Positions 20,644-25,085 of a stretch of 25,085 nt of DNA are shown here, piece after piece. The notes below the pieces were generated by a model. It did not search any database and was not told where the DNA came from. It worked only from the letters and a program-made list of their open reading frames with translations. The stretch comes from Actinomycetota bacterium (GTDB lineage: Bacteria; Actinomycetota; Coriobacteriia; Anaerosomatales; D1FN1-002). The stretch lies in contig VAUM01000006.1 of assembly GCA_005774595.1 (NCBI GenBank), forward strand, positions 1 through 25,085, given 5' to 3'. Numbering within the stretch: position 1 is the stretch's first letter; the number at the start of each line of letters is the position of its first letter. The translations under genes were made by a program, and so were the position numbers.

Positions 20644-20676
20644 ATGAGAACCGCCATGAAGGGACCGGATCGATGA
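20644..20676 (+). CDS. Possible 10-codon leader peptide before rpmJ
   Basis: ATG 20644 opens the short frame MRTAMKGPDR, which ends in TGA. That TGA overlaps the rpmJ ATG in the pattern ATGA. GGAG at 20636-20639 could serve as its ribosome-binding site, though the spacing of four is tight. Termination on the rpmJ start would suit translational coupling. It may be chance; no homology is known to me. Confidence 0.25.
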   Translation: MRTAMKGPDR

Positions 20677-20786
20677 AGGTACGTCCTTCGGTCAAGAAGA
20701 TCTGTGAGAAGTGCAAGATCATCCGCCGCCACGGTCGGGTGCTCGTGATCTGCGAGAACCCCCGGCACAAGCAGCGGCAGGGCTAA
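20673..20786 (+). CDS. rpmJ: 50S ribosomal protein L36
   Basis: 37 aa, the full length of L36, a small zinc-ribbon protein of the 50S subunit. The sequence starts MKVRPSVKKICEKCKIIRRH and has zinc ligands C11, C14, C27 and H32. ATG 20673 has AAGGGA at 20659-20664, eight bases upstream. It overlaps the stop of a possible leader ORF. Its TAA stop is part of the strong AAGGAGG site of rpsM. Confidence 0.97.
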   Translation: MKVRPSVKKICEKCKIIRRHGRVLVICENPRHKQRQG

Positions 20787-20801
20787 GGAGGTCTGTAGAC
20801 C
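20785..20801 (+). promoter_or_regulatory. Shine-Dalgarno and palindrome deciding the rpsM start
   Basis: AAGGAGG (20785-20791) overlaps the rpmJ TAA and stands ten bases before TTG 20802. GGTC-TGTA-GACC (20790-20801) can fold into a small hairpin that takes in the last two G of the site, which could lower access. The strong site supports TTG as the true start. Confidence 0.5.
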
Positions 20802-21176
20802 TTGGCACGTATTGCTGGCGTCGACCTCCCGCGCGAGAAGCGCGTCGAGATCGGCCTCACCTACATCTACGGCGTCGGGCTCACCACGGCCCAGGCCATC
20901 TGCCGGGAGACCGGCATCTCCGCCGACACGCGCGTGAGGAACCTCACCGAGGAGGAGGTCGTCCGCCTTCGTGAGTACATCGACCGGAACCTCAAGGTCG
21001 AGGGCGACCTGCGCCGAGAGGTCGGCCAGAACATCAAGCGCCTGATGGAGATCGGCTGCTACCGCGGCCTGCGCCACCGCAAGGGCCTGCCGGTCCGCGG
21101 ACAGCGCACCCACACGAACGCGCGCACCCGCAAGGGGCCGCGTCGCCAGATCGGCGCGAAGAAGAAGGGCAAGTAG
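20802..21176 (+). CDS. rpsM: 30S ribosomal protein S13
   Basis: 124 aa. S13 lies in the 30S head and contacts P-site tRNA and the 50S subunit. It starts at TTG 20802 (MARIAGVDLPREKRVEIGLT). LRHRKGLPVRGQRTHTNART and the basic end KGPRRQIGAKKKGK are hallmarks. The ribosome-binding site AAGGAGG overlaps the rpmJ stop. Stop TAG, three bases before rpsK. Confidence 0.99.
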   Translation: MARIAGVDLPREKRVEIGLTYIYGVGLTTAQAICRETGISADTRVRNLTEEEVVRLREYIDRNLKVEGDLRREVGQNIKRLMEIGCYRGLRHRKGLPVRGQRTHTNARTRKGPRRQIGAKKKGK

Positions 21177-21179
21177 TCC

Positions 21180-21581
21180 ATGGCTGCCAAGAAGAAGACC
21201 GCTCGCACCCGCGTCAAGCGCAGCGAGCGCAAGAACATCGCGGTGGGCCAGGCGCACATCAAGTCCACCTTCAACAACACGATCATCAGCATCACCGACC
21301 CGTCGGGCAACGTCATCTCGTGGCGCAGCGCCGGCCAGGTCGGCTTCAAGGGTTCGCGGAAGTCCACGCCGTTCGCCGCGCAGCTCGCGGCGGAGGCGTG
21401 TGCCAAGGCCGCCCAGGAGCACGGCGTCCGCAAGGTCTCCGTGTTCGTCAAGGGCCCGGGCTCCGGTCGCGAGACCGCCATCCGCTCCCTGCAGGCAGCC
21501 GGGCTGGAGATCTCCAGCATCCAGGACTGCACCCCTGTCCCCCACAACGGCTGCCGCCCTCGCAAGCGGCGTCGCGTGTAG
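21180..21581 (+). CDS. rpsK: 30S ribosomal protein S11
   Basis: 133 aa. S11 shapes the 30S platform near the mRNA exit. The basic N terminus MAAKKKTARTRVKRSERKNI, STFNNTIISITDPSGNVISW and PHNGCRPRKRRRV at the end are typical. ATG 21180 follows the rpsM stop by three bases; the ribosome-binding site is only an AAGAAGGG stretch in rpsM, so coupling is likely. Stop TAG. Confidence 0.99.
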   Translation: MAAKKKTARTRVKRSERKNIAVGQAHIKSTFNNTIISITDPSGNVISWRSAGQVGFKGSRKSTPFAAQLAAEACAKAAQEHGVRKVSVFVKGPGSGRETAIRSLQAAGLEISSIQDCTPVPHNGCRPRKRRRV

Positions 21582-21603
21582 GAATCCCGGAGGTATCGGA
21601 CAC

Positions 21604-22230
21604 ATGGCACGTTACAGCGGTGCTGACTGCCGACTGTGCCGTCGTGAAGGCATCAAGCTCTTCCTGAAGGGCGACCGCTGCTACACCGACAAGTGCGGTG
21701 TCGAGAAGCGGCCCTACCCGCCGGGCATGGCGGGCAAGAAGCGCCCGAAGGAATCGGAGTACCGGGTCCAGCTGCGCGAGAAGCAGCGGGCGAAGCGAGT
21801 CTACGGCGTGCTCGAGAAGCAGTTCCGCAACTACTACAAGATCGCCAGCCGCCAGCAGGGCATCACGGGTGAGAACCTCCTGCGCCTGCTCGAGAGCCGG
21901 CTGGACAACGTCGTCTACCGCCTCGGCTTCGCGTCTTCGCGTGACGAGGCGCGTCAGGCGGTCCGCCACGGGCACATCGCCGTCAACGGCCGCCGCGTCG
22001 ACATCCCGTCGGCCCGCGTGCGCGCCGGCGATGTCGTCTCGGTCGCCGACAAGGCGAAGGACTTCAACCGCGTCAAGGCCGCGATCATCTCCTCGGGCCG
22101 CATCGAGGTCCCGGGCTGGCTCGAGGTCGACGCGGACAAGAAGCAGGGCAAGATCCTGACCCTGCCCCAGCGCGACCAGATCGACACGCCCGTCCGCGAG
22201 CAGCTCATCGTCGAGCTGTACTCGAAGTAG
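21604..22230 (+). CDS. rpsD: 30S ribosomal protein S4, zinc-binding form
   Basis: 208 aa. S4 nucleates 30S assembly and, in E. coli, represses the alpha operon. C9, C12, C26 and C31 form the zinc site of the Cys-rich (C+) form. The S4 RNA-binding domain spans about 98-160 (ESRLDNVVYRLGFASSRDEA). ATG 21604 has GGAGG 10-15 bases upstream. A small CGTAC-CCAG-GTACG hairpin (22236-22249) lies between this gene and rpoA. Stop TAG. Confidence 0.99.
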   Translation: MARYSGADCRLCRREGIKLFLKGDRCYTDKCGVEKRPYPPGMAGKKRPKESEYRVQLREKQRAKRVYGVLEKQFRNYYKIASRQQGITGENLLRLLESRLDNVVYRLGFASSRDEARQAVRHGHIAVNGRRVDIPSARVRAGDVVSVADKAKDFNRVKAAIISSGRIEVPGWLEVDADKKQGKILTLPQRDQIDTPVREQLIVELYSK

Positions 22231-22268
22231 CAGTCCGTACCCAGGTACGTCCCAAGGAGGCTTCCCGC

Positions 22269-23207
22269 ATGACCGAGTTCATGAGGCCCGAGGTTTCGGT
22301 CGAGGTCATCGACGAGCGTACGGCCCGCTACATCGTCGGCCCGCTGGAGCGCGGTTTCGGCTACACGCTCGGCAACTGCATGCGCCGCGTGCTGCTGTCG
22401 TCGCTGCAGGGCGCCGCGGCCACGTCGATCCGCGTCGAGGGCGTCCAGCACGAGTTCTCGACCATCGACGGCGTCCGCGAGGACGTCACCGACATCGTGC
22501 TCAACGTGAAGGGCCTGATCTTCAGGGACACCGGCATCGGTGAGGGCGACGCGGTCGCCACGCTCACCGCAGCGGGCCCGAAGGTCGTCACCGGCGCGGA
22601 CCTGAAGATCCCGGCCGAGTTCGAGCTGGTCAACCCCGACCACGTCATCGCGAACCTGAACAAGGGCGCGAAGCTCGAGATGTCGGTGCGCATCGGCACG
22701 GGGCGCGGCTACGTGTCCGCCGACCGCAACAAGCGCGCCGACGACCCGATCGGCGTCATCACCGTCGATTCGCTGTTCTCGCCGATCTCGCGCTGCACCT
22801 ACCTGGTGGAGAACGAGCGCGTCGGCCAGCGCACCGACTGGGACAAGCTCACCCTCGAGGTCGAGTCCAACGGCGCGGTCGACCCGGCGGACGCCGTGGC
22901 CCGCGCCGCGCGCATCCTCGACGAGCACGCCTCGCTGTTCATGGAGCAGGCTGTGACGCCGCTGTCGGACGCTCCGATCTTCACCGATCCGAAGTCGACC
23001 GAGGAGACGCTGCTCGAGACCCCGATCGAGGAGCTCGACCTCACCGTCCGCTCGTACAACTGCCTGAAGCGCCAGGGCGTGAACACCATCGGGCAGCTGA
23101 CCGACTGCACGGAGGCGGACCTGCTCAACATCCGCAACTTCGGCGCGAAGTCCATCGAGGAAGTGAAGGACAAGCTCCAGCAGATGGGCTTGGGCCTGAA
23201 GGGCTAG
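22269..23207 (+). CDS. rpoA: RNA polymerase alpha subunit
   Basis: 312 aa. The N-terminal domain (about 1-230) dimerises and holds beta and beta'; GPLERGFGYTLGNCMRRVLL at 25-44 is the family signature. The C-terminal domain (about 250-312) contacts UP elements and activators. E. coli DNA-contact residues R265, N268, C269, G296, K298, S299 and E302 correspond to R261, N264, C265, G292, K294, S295 and E298. The same domain, except C and S, is echoed at the end of RpoC here. ATG 22269 has AAGGAGG at 22254-22260. Its TAG stop is part of the rplQ ribosome-binding site (TAGGAGAG). Confidence 0.99.
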   Translation: MTEFMRPEVSVEVIDERTARYIVGPLERGFGYTLGNCMRRVLLSSLQGAAATSIRVEGVQHEFSTIDGVREDVTDIVLNVKGLIFRDTGIGEGDAVATLTAAGPKVVTGADLKIPAEFELVNPDHVIANLNKGAKLEMSVRIGTGRGYVSADRNKRADDPIGVITVDSLFSPISRCTYLVENERVGQRTDWDKLTLEVESNGAVDPADAVARAARILDEHASLFMEQAVTPLSDAPIFTDPKSTEETLLETPIEELDLTVRSYNCLKRQGVNTIGQLTDCTEADLLNIRNFGAKSIEEVKDKLQQMGLGLKG

Positions 23208-23220
23208 GAGAGACCGCAAG

Positions 23221-23574
23221 ATGAGGCACCTGAAGAAGGGGCGCAAGCTCGGCACGGACGCAAGCCACACCAAGGCCATGCTCCGTTCGCTGGCGATCGC
23301 CGTGTTCACCAACGACCGCATCAAGACGACCGAGACGCGGGCCAAGGAGGTCCGCTCGCTGGTCGAGAGGATCATCACGTGGGCGAAGAAGGGCGACGTG
23401 CACTCGCGCCGCCTGGTCATGGCCGAGATCGGCGACAAGGCGCTGGTTCACAAGATCTTCGCCGAGGTCGCCCCGCGTTTCGCCGACCGCGACGGCGGCT
23501 ACACGAGGATCCTGAAGCTCGGCCCCCGCAAGGGCGATGCCGCGCCGATGGTCATCCTCGAGCTCGTCGACTAG
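23221..23574 (+). CDS. rplQ: 50S ribosomal protein L17
   Basis: 117 aa, typical of bacterial L17 near the tunnel exit. It starts MRHLKKGRKLGTDASHTKAM; RIKTTETRAKEVRSLVERII and the end GDAAPMVILELVD are hallmarks. ATG 23221 has AGGAGA at 23206-23211, overlapping the rpoA stop. Last gene of the alpha set, followed by a strong terminator. Stop TAG. Confidence 0.99.
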   Translation: MRHLKKGRKLGTDASHTKAMLRSLAIAVFTNDRIKTTETRAKEVRSLVERIITWAKKGDVHSRRLVMAEIGDKALVHKIFAEVAPRFADRDGGYTRILKLGPRKGDAAPMVILELVD

Positions 23575-23604
23575 CGCGCCGACGTCCGCGTTTTGGTACC
23601 GTCC

Positions 23605-23638
23605 GAAGGGCCCCGACACCGGGGCCCTTCGTGCTTCG
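23605..23638 (+). terminator. Terminator after rplQ
   Basis: GAAGGGCCCCG (23605-23615) pairs perfectly with CGGGGCCCTTC (23620-23630) around ACAC: eleven pairs. The tail GTGCTTCG has few T, so efficiency is uncertain. It ends 19 bases before ecfA1. With no clear promoter for ecfA1, partial read-through is plausible. Confidence 0.7.
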
Positions 23639-23657
23639 AGAGGACCGGGCAGGGCGC

Positions 23658-24464
23658 ATGATCGAGCTCGCCGACATCTCGTTCACCTACCCGGGCGCCG
23701 ACCGGCCCGCGGTCGAGGGCGTCTCGCTGGCGTTGTCTGCGGGCGAGTACGTGGCGGTGTTCGGGGCGAACGGCTCGGGGAAGTCGACGCTCGCGCGCCT
23801 GTGTGACGGGCTGCTGCTGCCGGCGGGCGGGTCGGTCACCGTCGACGGCATCGCCACGGCCGACCCGGAGCGCGGGCACGAGGTGCGCGAGCTGGTCGCG
23901 ATGGTGTTCCAGAACCCGGACAACCAGATCGTCGGAACCACGGTCGAGGAGGACGTCGCGTTCGGCCCCGAGAACCTCGGGCTGCCCCGCGAGCAGATCC
24001 GCGCACGCGTCGATGAGGCGCTCGCCGCGGTCGGCCTCGATGGCATGCAACGGCGCGAGCCCCACCTGCTGTCCGGGGGGCAGAAGCAGCGGCTCGCGAT
24101 CGCCGGCGCGCTCGCCATGCGGCCGGCGTATGTGGTGCTCGACGAGCCGACGGCGATGCTCGATCCCGAGGGCCGCGAGGCGGTGCTCGCGGCCGTCGAA
24201 CGGTTGCGGGCGGGAGGGTGCGGCGTGCTGCACGTGAGCCACGACCTCGCCGACGCCGCCGGCGCGGACCGCGTGGTCGCGCTGGCCGAGGGCCGCGTGG
24301 CGTACGCGGGCGCGCCGGGGCCGCTGCTGGCCGACGCGGACCTGCTGGACCGGTGCGGGCTCGAGCTGCCGCCCGCCGGGGCGATCGCGGCCGAGCTCCG
24401 CCGGCGAGGCGTGCGGGTCCCCGAGACGGCGCTGTCCGCGGAAAGCGTGGTGGCGGCGCTGTGA
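23658..24464 (+). CDS. ecfA1: Energy-coupling factor transporter ATPase EcfA1
   Basis: 268 aa ABC ATPase that powers uptake of vitamins or metals by ECF transporters at the cytosolic face of the membrane. Walker A GANGSGKST is at 36-44, the Q-loop VFQNPDNQIVG at 83-93, signature LSGGQ at 138-142, Walker B VVLDEPT at 159-165 and the switch histidine H195. The NPDNQ Q-loop is typical of ECF ATPases. The usual neighbours after rplQ are ecfA1, ecfA2, ecfT, truA. The ribosome-binding site is weak (GGGCAGGG). The stop TGA overlaps the ecfA2 start. The substrate-specific S component is not in view, so the substrate is unknown. Confidence 0.95.
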   Translation: MIELADISFTYPGADRPAVEGVSLALSAGEYVAVFGANGSGKSTLARLCDGLLLPAGGSVTVDGIATADPERGHEVRELVAMVFQNPDNQIVGTTVEEDVAFGPENLGLPREQIRARVDEALAAVGLDGMQRREPHLLSGGQKQRLAIAGALAMRPAYVVLDEPTAMLDPEGREAVLAAVERLRAGGCGVLHVSHDLADAAGADRVVALAEGRVAYAGAPGPLLADADLLDRCGLELPPAGAIAAELRRRGVRVPETALSAESVVAAL

Positions 24465-25085
24465 GCCTCGTCGCGCGAGACGTCACGCACGTGTACTCCG
24501 CGGGCACGAGCTTCGCGGCGACCGCGCTCGACGGCGTGTCCTTGGAGCTCGAGTCCGGGGGGTTGGCACTCGTGATCGGGCGCACCGGCTCGGGCAAGTC
24601 GACACTGTTGCGCGTCCTCGCCGGCCTCATGCAGCCCACCGGTGGCACGGTCGAGGCCGACGGCGCGCCGCTCGGCGACGCTGTGCGAGGAGCGGTCGCC
24701 ATGGTGTTCCAGGACGCCGAGTCGCAGCTGTTCGCGGATACCGTGCTCGAGGACGCGGCGTTCGGCCCGCGCAACCTCGGGCGTTCCGAACAGGAGGCCG
24801 CGAGCGACGCGGCGGACGCGCTCGAGAGCGTCGGGCTGCCGCCGGCCGTGTTCGGCGCCCGCTCGCCGTTCTCGTTGTCCGGCGGCGAGGCGCGCCGCGC
24901 CGCACTGGCGGGCGTGCTCGCGATGCGGCCGCGCTACCTGCTCCTCGACGAGCCGACCGCGGGTCTCGACGCGCGCGGGCGCCGTGCCGTGCGAGAGGCG
25001 GTCGCGCGCGTTCGGGAGGGCGGGGTCGGCGTCGTCGTCGTGTCGCACGACGCTGACGAGTGGCTGGCCGCGGCCGATCGCGTGC
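24461..25085 (+). CDS. ecfA2: Energy-coupling factor transporter ATPase EcfA2 (partial)
   Basis: The first 208 codons of a second ECF-type ATPase, cut by the window end. The start is GTG 24461, overlapping the ecfA1 TGA by four bases (GTGA), so translation is coupled. Walker A GRTGSGKST is at 40-48, the Q-loop VFQDAESQLFAD at 82-93, signature LSGGE at 139-143, Walker B LLLDEPTAGLD at 160-170 and the switch histidine H196. The two ATPases should form the EcfA1-EcfA2 heterodimer that drives one or more S components through EcfT, expected just downstream. The C-terminal dimerisation part lies outside the window. Confidence 0.94.
   Translation, partial: MSLVARDVTHVYSAGTSFAATALDGVSLELESGGLALVIGRTGSGKSTLLRVLAGLMQPTGGTVEADGAPLGDAVRGAVAMVFQDAESQLFADTVLEDAAFGPRNLGRSEQEAASDAADALESVGLPPAVFGARSPFSLSGGEARRAALAGVLAMRPRYLLLDEPTAGLDARGRRAVREAVARVREGGVGVVVVSHDADEWLAAADRV

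Noticed and set aside
23575..23657. A promoter for ecfA1 between rplQ and ecfA1
   Set aside because: Only a weak TTTTGG/TACCGT pattern was seen, without acceptable -35 and -10 spacing.

Overview
This window is a very GC-rich bacterial chromosome segment holding the main transcription and translation gene cluster. In order it carries the end of rpoB, rpoC, the str operon genes rpsL-rpsG-fusA, the S10 and spc genes rpsJ to rplO, then secY-adk-map, the alpha-operon genes infA-rpmJ-rpsM-rpsK-rpsD-rpoA-rplQ, and finally two energy-coupling-factor ATPase genes (ecfA1 and a cut-off ecfA2). All 37 protein genes and one doubtful 10-codon leader ORF lie on the + strand. Gene order, the helical insert near the N terminus of RpoC, the basic S3 tail and the rplQ-ecfA1-ecfA2 junction suggest a deep-branching actinobacterium, perhaps Coriobacteriia-like. 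That placement is inference and no species is claimed.

Layout: 2-127 rpoB end; about 195-4457 rpoC; 4458-4711 a terminator followed by a consensus-like promoter; 4712-7764 rpsL, rpsG, fusA; 7808-17543 rpsJ to rplO; 17540-20233 secY, adk, map; 20234-20333 a second promoter beside a tandem decamer; 20334-23574 infA to rplQ; 23605-23638 a terminator; 23658-25085 ecfA1 and ecfA2. The elongation factor Tu gene (tuf), often found between fusA and rpsJ, is absent. I saw no tRNA, rRNA, insertion sequence, CRISPR array or phage gene.

The genes work together: rpoB, rpoC and rpoA make core RNA polymerase, the ribosomal proteins, EF-G and IF1 make and run the ribosome, SecY and methionine aminopeptidase handle export and N-terminal maturation, and adenylate kinase balances adenine nucleotides.

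The most unusual item is the end of RpoC. After the usual C terminus the frame stays open for about 150 more codons: a Pro/Asp/Glu-rich linker and then a roughly 60-residue domain that closely matches the C-terminal DNA-binding domain of the alpha subunit encoded in this same window. It keeps the counterparts of E. coli alpha R265, N268, G296, K298 and E302. Other points are a strong preference for TAG stops (29 of 37 genes), several TTG starts in highly expressed genes, GC-rich hairpins in many gaps between genes, and a possible leader peptide overlapping the rpmJ start.
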